From: an uncultured Fibrobacter sp.
GTDB lineage: Bacteria; Fibrobacterota; Fibrobacteria; Fibrobacterales; Fibrobacteraceae
NCBI GenBank assembly: GCA_947165045.1
Contig: CAMUYW010000009.1
Coordinates: 1-64,000, forward strand
Length of the DNA: 64,000 bases
Direction: 5' to 3'
The translations under genes and the position numbers were made by a program. This document shows positions 16,156 to 23,396 of this stretch, in pieces (positions within the stretch are counted from its first letter, which is position 1; each line of letters starts with the position of its first letter). Below the pieces are notes generated by a model. It saw only the letters and a program-made list of their open reading frames with translations. It did no database searches and was not told where the DNA came from.

Positions 16156-17274
16156 TTACACATTAAACTTCCCGGAGCAGGCGAGGAGTCCGAGCATGTA
16201 TAGGAGCCCGTCGTAATAACGCCAGGTGCCGGTCGGGACTTCCATGTTCCACAGGTCTTCTGCAAATGGCTTGATGAGCGGATCGCCGACAGGGAGTGCA
16301 ATTGTAGCAGCTCCGTTCATGGCGATTAAGCCGCCCGTAGCAGGCCTTGCCTCGCGCGGGAACGCGCTCCCGTCGACACGCATGTCGGCGAGGTACGGGC
16401 GCCGTCCGTTGAGGTAGCCGAGAATCTTGCGGATTGCTGAAATTTCCCATTCGCTCACATCGGCGCGTACGCCTTTGTCTTGCAATGTAGCGGCATCAAG
16501 TCCGATATTCCAGACAACGCGCCAAGCGTCTCCACAGAAACAATCGCTTTCCGGGTGCCACGGCGTTTTCTTCGGTGTTCCGTCAAATTCGCTGTAGTCG
16601 GCGGCGAGCCCTGTGACCGGGTGGCAAGCCTTTTTCAAGTAAGCAATGCTGTTGTCTGCAATTTTGTCCCAAATGGTATCACCGCTTGCTTCGCCGTACA
16701 TTCTGTAGAATGCGACTGTATTGTAGCTCGGGTCGGTGTAGTCGTTCCCTTTCATGGGCGAAAATCGCACGAGCCCTGCGTTTGCATCCATCATCGTGTA
16801 CACATCGCCAGATTGTGGCTTGTGGGCCATGTCGTTGATGAGTTCTATTGCATCGCGCTTGTAATCATCGCTATTGAATTTCTTCGCTGCATAGAGGAGT
16901 GCTGCTGCAAAATATTCTTCGCCATCGGGTGCAGCACCCGGATCCATCATCGAAAAGTCTGCGGTCGAAACTTGCCAAGAATAGTAGCCAGCCAAGTCGC
17001 CTTCGGTGTTCTTCATGTGCGTCTTGGCGAATTTCCAAAGCTTGTCAAAAAGGCCGCGCTTGTCGAGGAGTGCGGCGACTGTCATGCCGTAACTCATGCC
17101 TTCGGAGCGGATGTCGTTGTGGCCGATATCCACGATGTAGGCCATGTCGTTACCTTTGTCAAAGCAAATGCGTTCGTTATCGCGGTCGCCTTCGAACAGT
17201 TGTGCGAAAGCCTTGTTGAGTTTTGCCTCGATTTCGGCGGGAGTCTTACCAATTTCTTTGAATATGTTTCTCAT
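16156..17274 (-). CDS. GH8 exo-oligoxylanase-like enzyme (cytoplasmic)
   Basis: This 372-residue protein has no signal peptide. It resembles glycoside hydrolase family 8, most like reducing-end xylose-releasing exo-oligoxylanase. The DIRSEGMSYGMTVA motif carries the general-acid Glu and CFCGDAWR probably the base Asp. SWQVSTADFSMMDPGAAPDG also fits the family. Such enzymes trim xylo-oligosaccharides inside the cell. I chose ATG 17274 (MRNIFKEIG), because a longer frame to 17316 adds sequence unlike the family and overlaps the promoter. Its stop is back to back with that of the regulator (TAATTA), with no terminator between. Confidence 0.88.
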   Translation of the reverse strand: MRNIFKEIGKTPAEIEAKLNKAFAQLFEGDRDNERICFDKGNDMAYIVDIGHNDIRSEGMSYGMTVAALLDKRGLFDKLWKFAKTHMKNTEGDLAGYYSWQVSTADFSMMDPGAAPDGEEYFAAALLYAAKKFNSDDYKRDAIELINDMAHKPQSGDVYTMMDANAGLVRFSPMKGNDYTDPSYNTVAFYRMYGEASGDTIWDKIADNSIAYLKKACHPVTGLAADYSEFDGTPKKTPWHPESDCFCGDAWRVVWNIGLDAATLQDKGVRADVSEWEISAIRKILGYLNGRRPYLADMRVDGSAFPREARPATGGLIAMNGAATIALPVGDPLIKPFAEDLWNMEVPTGTWRYYDGLLYMLGLLACSGKFNV

Positions 17275-17303
17275 GACATGTAAAATAGAAATGTATTTAA
17301 ATG

Positions 17304-17318
17304 AGGTGTAATACACCT
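17304..17318 (-). promoter_or_regulatory. Palindromic operator candidate before the GH8 gene
   Basis: AGGTGTA, one central base, TACACCT: a perfect 7-1-7 palindrome 30 nt before the chosen GH8 start. A TA-rich -10-like stretch (17319-17330) lies directly upstream on the minus strand, so a bound protein would block initiation. The GT...AC pattern fits GntR or LacI family sites. Confidence 0.6.
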
Positions 17319-17379
17319 TGTATATTTTTAAAATTCTGTAGTAAGTGTTCTTTTGGGCGGGAGGGGCCCTAGCTCGGAG

Positions 17380-17454
17380 TTGACGCCTACGGCGTCCGCC
17401 GCTACGGTTCGGTCATACAGGTCTGCGAGCAGCCCTGTGCGACACTCACCTTGC
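17380..17454. repeat. 75-nt structured repeat, copy B
   Basis: It starts TTGACGCC and ends CACTCACCTTGC, like copy A at 9831-9905. The first palindrome is GACGCC-TAC-GGCGTC, with a compensatory T-A to C-G change relative to copy A. GGTTCGG is conserved. The second palindrome (17417-17438) has 10-bp arms with one mismatch and a 2-nt centre at the same offset, but an entirely different sequence. Confidence 0.75.
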
Positions 17455-17492
17455 AGGCTTTTGCGAAGACTAATATCCTTGGCCGACGCTTT

Positions 17493-17528
17493 TAAAAAAA
17501 GAGAAAACGCCCGCATTACTGCGAGCGT
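17493..17528 (-). terminator. Rho-independent terminator of rpsD
   Basis: On the minus strand ACGCTCGCA pairs with TGCGGGCGT (one G-U), followed by a T-rich stretch. It starts about 40 nt after the rpsD stop. Confidence 0.8.
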
Positions 17529-17566
17529 CTTTAAAAGCTTGAGTCTTCTTGGCTCTAAGCGGTTTA

Positions 17567-18172
17567 CTACCTGGAGTAGTATTCCACGACGAGCTGTTCT
17601 TCGAGCTTGACCGGGATCTGGTCGCGGAGCGGAAGCTTCACGAGAGTACCCTGCATCTTGCCGAGATCGACAGACAAGTATTCTGGAGCGGCAGCTGCAG
17701 AAGCGATTGCTTCCTTGATCTGCACGTGTTCCTTAGACTGTTCACGAACGGCAACCACGTCGCCAGCCTTGATGAGGCGGCTCGGAGAGAAGCTACGAAC
17801 ACCGTTCACAGTGAAGTGACCGTGTGCAACGTACTGACGAGCTGCGAAGATCGTACGGGCAAAACCCATGCGGAAAACGACAGCGTCAAGACGTGTTTCG
17901 AGCAAGATCATCAGGTTATCACCTGCAGAACCTTCACGACGGTTAGCTTCCTTGTATGCCTTGGCAAGCTGAGCTTCGGAAATGTTGTAGGTGAAACGAA
18001 GACGCTGCTTTTCGACCAACTGCTGCTTGTAAACGGAAGCAGACTTCTTGCGGGTCTGACCATGCTGGCCAGGTGCGAAGTTGCGGCGGTCGAGAGCCTT
18101 TTGAGTCTTCTGAGAAACGGCAACGCCGAGAGAGCGTGCTACTTTACCTTTAGGTCCGCGGAAGGAGGACAT
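17567..18172 (-). CDS. rpsD: 30S ribosomal protein S4
   Basis: This 201-residue protein binds 16S rRNA early in assembly of the small subunit. It has the S4 family features: the basic N-terminal region (DRRNFAPGQHGQTRKK), the central ETRLDAVVFRMGFARTIFAA block and the S4 RNA-binding fold (RQYVAHGHFTVNG). It lacks the zinc-binding cysteines of some S4 proteins. It sits outside the usual alpha operon: upstream is a nuclease gene, and a terminator follows. Codon use is strongly biased, as for other highly expressed genes here. Confidence 0.97.
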   Translation of the reverse strand: MSSFRGPKGKVARSLGVAVSQKTQKALDRRNFAPGQHGQTRKKSASVYKQQLVEKQRLRFTYNISEAQLAKAYKEANRREGSAGDNLMILLETRLDAVVFRMGFARTIFAARQYVAHGHFTVNGVRSFSPSRLIKAGDVVAVREQSKEHVQIKEAIASAAAAPEYLSVDLGKMQGTLVKLPLRDQIPVKLEEQLVVEYYSR

Positions 18173-18269
18173 ATTTACCTCTTTGAGGAAGCTCTTTGGT
18201 TACGCTTGCAAGTTGGCAGAGCTTGGCACGACTTGCAAGATTTGGACTTCAAATTTAGTCAATTGTTCA

Positions 18270-19058
18270 CTACTTGTCAACATTTGCAGCGGATTCAGCA
18301 GGTGTCGCGGGCTCGGTTGTCGTGGCTGAATCTTGGCATTTCTCGAAAACGAACGGGTTGTGGTCGCCTTGAACCTTGAAAATGCGGCGATCGCGTTCGC
18401 ATTCGCGTTCTGTGACGGGGTATGCTCTGTCCCAGGCCTCAAAAAGTTTGCGGTCCTGCGACGAAAGATTGATGCCATAGGTCTTTTCCATGTAAAAATG
18501 TACGCGGGCAATCAAGCCTCGGACTTCTTTGCGGGGTTGGACCTTCTTTTCCTTGAAATCGACGATGGTTTCGCACTCTCCGTACATCGGTTCCGGGGTG
18601 TTGGTCCACTGGCTGAACATGAAGTTGCTGCGGTCCCCGTTGACTTCGCCGATGGCGGGGTAGAGGTTGTGCAAGTCGCCTTCCATGATTTTGAACGTGG
18701 TGTCGTTCGCGCTGCAGTTCTTGCGCCCACCGTCACGCCAGCAGGGGAGGTGTTGCCCCATGTTGTGGGCGGTCACGATGTGTTCCCATTCGATGCGTTC
18801 GGTGCGCTTGTAACTTTTGCGGTTCGGATTTTCGCGCGGCTTGTAGTTGCAAGTGCTAAAGTCAACTTTCTTTTTGTCGAGGTAGCGGCATCCGCAGTAG
18901 AGCGTTTCCTGGAGTTCGCCGTAGTAGATGCGTCGCATTTGTTTGCCCGCATCGCGGTAGTTGTAGTGCTGAGGTTTGGCCAAAGGATCGACTTTGGCGA
19001 AGGATGTTGCTGCAAAAATGCAAAAAAGTAAAGCGACAGCTTTTGCTGAAACTTTCAT
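18270..19058 (-). CDS. Secreted endonuclease I family nuclease
   Basis: This 262-residue protein has a signal peptide (MKVSAKAVALLFCIFAATSF-AK) and matches the endonuclease I family (EndA/Vvn/Dns). The core motifs are ERIEWEHIVTAHNMG (the Glu-His active site), CSANDTTFKIMEGDLHNLYP and GEVNGDRSNFMFSQW. Paired cysteines suggest disulfides, consistent with a periplasmic or extracellular location. It should cut double-stranded DNA non-specifically, for nutrient scavenging or defence against extracellular DNA. The C-terminal tail (about the last 20 residues) is Ala/Thr-rich. It precedes rpsD on the same strand by about 100 nt. Confidence 0.92.
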   Translation of the reverse strand: MKVSAKAVALLFCIFAATSFAKVDPLAKPQHYNYRDAGKQMRRIYYGELQETLYCGCRYLDKKKVDFSTCNYKPRENPNRKSYKRTERIEWEHIVTAHNMGQHLPCWRDGGRKNCSANDTTFKIMEGDLHNLYPAIGEVNGDRSNFMFSQWTNTPEPMYGECETIVDFKEKKVQPRKEVRGLIARVHFYMEKTYGINLSSQDRKLFEAWDRAYPVTERECERDRRIFKVQGDHNPFVFEKCQDSATTTEPATPAESAANVDK

Positions 19059-19107
19059 ATAATTAACCCTTGATTTTAAAAGTGAACGATTAAAATCTAA
19101 TAATATT

Positions 19108-19135
19108 GAGTTGCGAGTTCTGAGTTACTAGTTAC
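19108..19135. repeat. Degenerate heptamer repeat tract
   Basis: Units GAGTTGC, GAGTTCT, GAGTTAC, TAGTTAC, followed by TAGCACC. It lies between the divergent nuclease and folC genes and shares the AGTTACTAG core with the tract at 10990. Confidence 0.6.
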
Positions 19136-19164
19136 TAGCACCCACCGCAGGTGTTCCAACTTTC

Positions 19165-19170
19165 TATATT
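19165..19170 (+). promoter_or_regulatory. -10-like TATATT at the folC start codon
   Basis: TATATT ends 6 nt before the folC ATG (19177), and there is no Shine-Dalgarno sequence. Transcription starting about 7 nt downstream would begin at the ATG itself, giving a leaderless mRNA. Confidence 0.45.
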
Positions 19171-19176
19171 TACAAT

Positions 19177-20499
19177 ATGCTTCAAAACGGATTGGAATAT
19201 TTGAATTCCCGACTCATATTCGGGATGATGCCTGGACTTGCTTCGACACGTAAACTTTGTGAAGTCCTCGGAAATCCTCAAAAAAAGTTCAAGACCATCC
19301 ACGTGGTGGGCACTAACGGTAAGGGCTCCACAAGCTATTATCTTTCTGGAATTTTGCAGGCGCATGGTGTCAAGACTGGCCTTTATACGAGCCCGCATTT
19401 GGTGAACTTGCGTGAACGTATCCGCGTGAACGATTTGCCGATTGATGAAGAATCTCTTGGACGTTTACTTTTGAAAGTCAAGGCTGCCGCTGAAGAAGCA
19501 CAAGTCGAACCGACGTTCTTCGAAGTCTTGACGATTGTGGCGTTCCTGTATTACGCCGAACAGAATATCGATGTCGCAGTTCTTGAGGCTGGAATGGGCG
19601 GTCGCTTGGATAGCACTGCGGTTGCCGATGGCGAACTGATTGTGCTCACGAGTATCGGACTTGAACATACCGAAGTTCTTGGTAGCACGGAAAGCGCTAT
19701 TCTCAAGGAAAAAATGGGCGTTGCCGGTTCTGCACAAAATATTCTTTCTAATGGTCGTGGCAAGGTTTTTGTTCTTGGCGGTCTGAGTGATGCATTAATC
19801 GCTGAAGCCAAAATTTTTGCATCTTCGCACGGATGTACTTGTGTTGTTCCTGAAATCCGCAATGATATTGAACTTCCGAATTTAGGACAACATTATGTTG
19901 AAAACGCATGCCTCTCCTTGAAGGCTGCGGAATTGTTCTTGGCTACGTTCCGCGATTCTGCTGGTTCGTCCCGAACGTTTGATGACACGCTTGCGCTCAA
20001 GACTCTTGCAACACGTTCTTGGGCGGGCCGCATGCAAAAGCTGATTGATGCGAACGGCGTAACGAAGTTTGTTCTAGACGGTGCTCACAATTCCCATGCG
20101 GTACGCCGCTTGGTCGAGGCTTTGGACAAGTATTATCCGGATCAAAAGTTCCATTGCGTTTTCGGCGCTCTTCGCGATAAGGATGTGGGTGAGATGCTAA
20201 AGCTCATGGCTCCGCACGTAAGTCATTGGCATATCACGCGTACGCCGTATCCGCGATTCCGCGAACTTGAAGACTTGCAAAGTGAATTGGAAAAACTTGG
20301 ACTTCATGTTGCGAGCGCCGGTGAATTTTCCCGAGAGTATCTCAATCAGGTTTGCGCAAGCGCAGGTGAATGCTCGACTCCGATTCTCATTACGGGGAGC
20401 CTTTACATGATCGGGGCTACGGTGCAGGCGCTTAAAGATGATTTTGATGGACTTTCTTTCTTCCGTGGAATGGAACCGACCACCAACGAACATCGGTAA
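19177..20499 (+). CDS. folC: Bifunctional folylpolyglutamate/dihydrofolate synthase
   Basis: This 440-residue cytoplasmic enzyme adds glutamate to dihydropteroate and to folates using ATP. The family motifs are clear: VVGTNGKGSTSYYLSGIL (P-loop), YTSPHLVNLRERIRVN, AVLEAGMGGRLDSTA, ILTSIGLEHTEVLG-type segment, and the C-terminal FVLDGAHNSHA and FGALRDKD. The length is normal. No ribosome-binding site is present before the ATG and a TATATT box sits 6 nt upstream, so it may be translated from a leaderless message. It is a single gene, followed by a bidirectional terminator. Confidence 0.95.
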   Translation: MLQNGLEYLNSRLIFGMMPGLASTRKLCEVLGNPQKKFKTIHVVGTNGKGSTSYYLSGILQAHGVKTGLYTSPHLVNLRERIRVNDLPIDEESLGRLLLKVKAAAEEAQVEPTFFEVLTIVAFLYYAEQNIDVAVLEAGMGGRLDSTAVADGELIVLTSIGLEHTEVLGSTESAILKEKMGVAGSAQNILSNGRGKVFVLGGLSDALIAEAKIFASSHGCTCVVPEIRNDIELPNLGQHYVENACLSLKAAELFLATFRDSAGSSRTFDDTLALKTLATRSWAGRMQKLIDANGVTKFVLDGAHNSHAVRRLVEALDKYYPDQKFHCVFGALRDKDVGEMLKLMAPHVSHWHITRTPYPRFRELEDLQSELEKLGLHVASAGEFSREYLNQVCASAGECSTPILITGSLYMIGATVQALKDDFDGLSFFRGMEPTTNEHR

Positions 20500-20523
20500 A
20501 CTAAAAAAATAATGGACTATATC

Positions 20524-20551
20524 GGCTCCATTTGGGAGCCTCCAGAATGAC
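20524..20551. repeat. REP-like palindrome (reverse orientation)
   Basis: GGCTCC (20524-20529), 5 nt, GGAGCC (20535-20540), then TCCAGAATGAC. On the minus strand it begins GTCATTCTGGAGGCTCC. Confidence 0.55.
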
Positions 20552-20552
20552 T

Positions 20553-20578
20553 AAACCCCGGCACATTGGCCGGGGTTT
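20553..20578. terminator. Bidirectional Rho-independent terminator
   Basis: AAACCCCGGC (20553-20562) and GCCGGGGTTT (20569-20578) enclose a 6-nt loop, between convergent folC and the lipoprotein gene at 20608. Confidence 0.8.
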
Positions 20579-20607
20579 ATAAACATTGTTTGAAAACTTA
20601 GACTAGA

Positions 20608-21147
20608 TTAGAATTCCATTTCGTCAAGTTCGGCGTAAGCCTTTTCAGCAGCGGCGCGAATCTTTTCAACTTCTTCCTTCTTTTCCTGCTGTTCGAGCAT
20701 CTTGATGTATTCGGAGACGAGGTCGGAGTCAAGTGTCATGACACCATAAACTTTGTACTTTCCATCGACTGATTCGACTTTGACGTCGTTGAGTGTAGCG
20801 CCGTTGAGACGCTGATCTACGGCGGTCTTGGACGTGCTCTGGAAGTGCTCGGCAATTTCGTCGCTCACATCTTCCTTGAAGTTCTTGATAAGAGCTTTGG
20901 TCTGAGCATCAATGGATTTGGCAAGGTCTACGCGAGCGTTCTGATCGGCCTTTTCGTAGGCAATCTGTTGGTCTGCGGATTCACCGATACCGATACCGGC
21001 CGGAATGTGCTGCTTGAGGTAGCTCTTCTTCTGCATCTGCATTTCGATGAGAAGGCTAGCTTGCTTTTCTTGCGGAGTCTGCGGCGGATTGCTAGAGCAA
21101 CCTGCAAACATTGCTGCGAGAGCGAAACATGCGATGAGTTTTTTCAT
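20608..21147 (-). CDS. LPP20-like lipoprotein
   Basis: A 179-residue predicted lipoprotein. I use the ATG at 21147, which gives MKKLIACFALAAMFAGC; a longer frame adds a charged N-terminus that does not fit a signal peptide. The mature domain (IPAGIGIGESADQQIAYEKA, then DQNARVDLAKSI, and VYGVMTLD near the end) resembles the LPP20 family, a two-layer fold found in outer-membrane lipoproteins. The last 45 residues form a charged helix. It has its own ribosome-binding site (AAGGAG) and is divergent from the Tol operon. Exact role unknown. Confidence 0.8.
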   Translation of the reverse strand: MKKLIACFALAAMFAGCSSNPPQTPQEKQASLLIEMQMQKKSYLKQHIPAGIGIGESADQQIAYEKADQNARVDLAKSIDAQTKALIKNFKEDVSDEIAEHFQSTSKTAVDQRLNGATLNDVKVESVDGKYKVYGVMTLDSDLVSEYIKMLEQQEKKEEVEKIRAAAEKAYAELDEMEF

Positions 21148-21341
21148 TGTTTTCTCCTTGGAATTGAAATCCATCGTTATTGTTTTGTGATTTTAATATA
21201 CAAAAATTATCATGTAAAGATGTAGTTTGCTTGTGTTTGGCCAAAAAAGTGTTGATAATTGGTTTTAGTTTACTTTTTATAGTGCTTTTTTGTATTATAA
21301 TATAGCATGTATATTTTTGTAAATATTTTTTGGAGGTTGTC

Positions 21342-22043
21342 TTGAACAATACAGTACCTGTCTTGCAGATGATCACGCAGTCCGATATTGTGACGATGAT
21401 TATTCTTGGAATTCTCGCCTTTATGTCGCTGGGTTCTTGGGGCATTATCATCGTGAAGTTTTTTAAGCATAAATCGAACTTGCGTGCCAATGCAAAATTT
21501 TTTAAGGATTTCTGCAAGCTTAGACATTTTTCGGAACTGCAAAAACTTTGCACCGTTTCGAATGATAGTGCGCTTCGTTTGTTGAGTGTCGAAGTCTTGA
21601 ACGAAGTATCTAAGTTCAAAGGCAAGGTTAACTACGAATCCATTCAGCACCGTTCGTCCTTACTCGAAGATGCTATCCAGCGCTCGATTGAAGGAATCCG
21701 CATGGGCGAAGATCGCTATTTGACGTTCTTGGCTACAAGTTCTAACTTGGCACCGTTCTTTGGCTTGCTCGGTACAGTGTGGGGAATCATGATTGCGTTC
21801 TTCCAGATTGGCCATCATGGTTCTGCAGACTTGACTGTCGTCGCACCGGGCATTGCTATGGCCCTTATTACGACTGTTGCTGGCCTTCTTGTTGCAATCC
21901 CAGCATCTGCTGGGTATAACTACTTTACCTCTAAAAACGGAAGTAATGAAACTTCGTATTATAACTTCGGATCTCAGGTTTTGAGTTTGTTCAAGAGAGG
22001 CGACTTGCAGACTGTTGAAGGAGTTTCCGAGGAGGAAACGTGA
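21342..22043 (+). CDS. tolQ: TolQ/ExbB-type proton channel subunit
   Basis: TolQ forms with TolR the proton-driven motor of the Tol-Pal envelope system in the inner membrane. The 233-residue protein has three membrane segments (about residues 13-33, 133-155 and 162-185). SSNLAPFFGLLGTVWGIMIAF and VVAPGIAMALITTVAGLLVAIPA are the typical TM2/TM3 blocks. I choose TTG 21342 because TGGAGG (21331-21336) lies 5 nt before it; a TTG at 21330 would overlap that site. It starts a six-gene operon in the usual tol order, and its stop overlaps tolR by 4 nt. Confidence 0.93.
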   Translation: MNNTVPVLQMITQSDIVTMIILGILAFMSLGSWGIIIVKFFKHKSNLRANAKFFKDFCKLRHFSELQKLCTVSNDSALRLLSVEVLNEVSKFKGKVNYESIQHRSSLLEDAIQRSIEGIRMGEDRYLTFLATSSNLAPFFGLLGTVWGIMIAFFQIGHHGSADLTVVAPGIAMALITTVAGLLVAIPASAGYNYFTSKNGSNETSYYNFGSQVLSLFKRGDLQTVEGVSEEET

Positions 22044-22456
22044 AACGCAGCCGTCGTAAAGATTTAAAGCAAGAACTCAACCTTACGAACATGATCGATA
22101 TTGTGTTCGCTATCTTGATTGTGTTTATCTTGTGCGCTCCATTGATGAGCCAGGGAGTCAAGGTCAATCTCCCGCAAGTCAAGGCTCCGACGATGGAACA
22201 GCAGAAACTTTTGAAAGTTTCAATCACCAAGAATCTTGAAATATTCATTGCGGACATGCAAGTGGATATGGAAAGTTTCGAAAGCATTTTCAAGTCGCTG
22301 TGGAACGGCGAAATGGCTGTGGTTATTAATTCGGACGAAGCTGTTAGTTATGGCTTTGTGATGAAGGTCGTGACCCAGGTGCAAAAACTTGGTGTGACGA
22401 AACTCGGTTTTTTGACGATGACCCCCAAAGACGAATTGGTAAATGAAAAGAAATAG
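22040..22456 (+). CDS. tolR: TolR/ExbD-type proton channel subunit
   Basis: This 138-residue protein has one N-terminal membrane segment (NMIDIVFAILIVFILCAPLM) with the essential membrane Asp of the family, and a periplasmic domain ending in TKLGFLTM-P. It partners TolQ in converting proton flow into motion at the outer membrane. The start is GTG, overlapping tolQ by 4 nt (GTGA) behind GAGGAAAC. The next gene begins 14 nt before its stop, so translation of all three is coupled. Confidence 0.93.
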   Translation: MKRSRRKDLKQELNLTNMIDIVFAILIVFILCAPLMSQGVKVNLPQVKAPTMEQQKLLKVSITKNLEIFIADMQVDMESFESIFKSLWNGEMAVVINSDEAVSYGFVMKVVTQVQKLGVTKLGFLTMTPKDELVNEKK

Positions 22457-23384
22457 GGACAAAATCCAATATTTCGAAACGGAAAACGATGGAACTCTGT
22501 TTAAGATCATCGTGTGTGCTGTTGTATTTCATTTGGCGGTCGCAGGGACTATGATTGCTCTCCATAATATCGATTTGAGCAAACCGTCAGAAGAAATACC
22601 CGTGTTCGAAATGGTGCAAGTTGATGAACCGGTCAAGCAACCGTCTGCAAGTGCAGCTTTACCCGAACCGGAACCCCAGCAAGCGCTGAAGGTTGAACCT
22701 CCGCCTCCTGCACCTCCCGAGCCCGTTCCTGAAACGACTCCTGAACCAGAGCCTGTTCCGGAACCGACTCCCGCAAAGAATCTTGAGCCGGAGGCGCCGC
22801 AGGTTCCTGAGGAACCCGCGCCCGAAGTGAAACCGGATACACCGGAACCTGTGCCCGTGCCGAAGGAAACTCCTCAACCCGAGGAAAAGAAGCCTGAAGA
22901 AAAACCGGTCGAAACGCCGAAGCCGGTCGAGAAGCCTGTTGAAAAGCCGGTGGAAAAGGTTGCAAAGAAAACTGTCGAAAAGAAAAAAGTCGAGAAGAAG
23001 CCTGCTAAAAAGCCAAAGGATGATGACTTTGATATCGATGATTTGAAATTGCAAAAGTCCTTTGAAATGCCGAGCCTTAGGGCGGTGAACCCGATTGATA
23101 TGGACCCGCTGATGCAAGTGTTCTTGGAACGCGCAAAGGCGAAAATCATGAGTAATTTCAATCCGCCGAATGGCCTTACGATTGATCGTGATGCAAAGAC
23201 TACGGTGCAGTTTACGGTAGAACGTTCTGGACAAATTTCTAGTGTGTTCCTTAAACGTTCTTCGTCGAACAGCGCTTGGGACCATTTGTCGGTGCGTGCG
23301 GTGAAAATTTCGAAGTTGCCGGAACTTCCGCCGACGTACAAGGGTTCCAGTCTTGTGTTGCAGTTTAACTTTACGCCGAATTAG
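22443..23384 (+). CDS. TolA/TonB-like periplasm-spanning protein
   Basis: A 313-residue protein with a short cytoplasmic N-terminus, one membrane segment (about residues 23-43) and a long Pro/Glu-rich then Lys-rich stretch (about 60-195) that can span the periplasm. Its C-terminal domain resembles TonB/TolA domain III (FLERAKAKIMSNFNPPNGLT, VQFTVERSGQIS, VLQFNFTP). By position between tolR and tolB it should act as TolA, linking the TolQR motor to TolB and Pal. The Pro-Glu repeat region looks more TonB-like than the Ala/Lys-rich helix of E. coli TolA. Confidence 0.88.
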   Translation: MKRNRDKIQYFETENDGTLFKIIVCAVVFHLAVAGTMIALHNIDLSKPSEEIPVFEMVQVDEPVKQPSASAALPEPEPQQALKVEPPPPAPPEPVPETTPEPEPVPEPTPAKNLEPEAPQVPEEPAPEVKPDTPEPVPVPKETPQPEEKKPEEKPVETPKPVEKPVEKPVEKVAKKTVEKKKVEKKPAKKPKDDDFDIDDLKLQKSFEMPSLRAVNPIDMDPLMQVFLERAKAKIMSNFNPPNGLTIDRDAKTTVQFTVERSGQISSVFLKRSSSNSAWDHLSVRAVKISKLPELPPTYKGSSLVLQFNFTPN

Positions 23385-23396
23385 GAGTAGAGGTTT

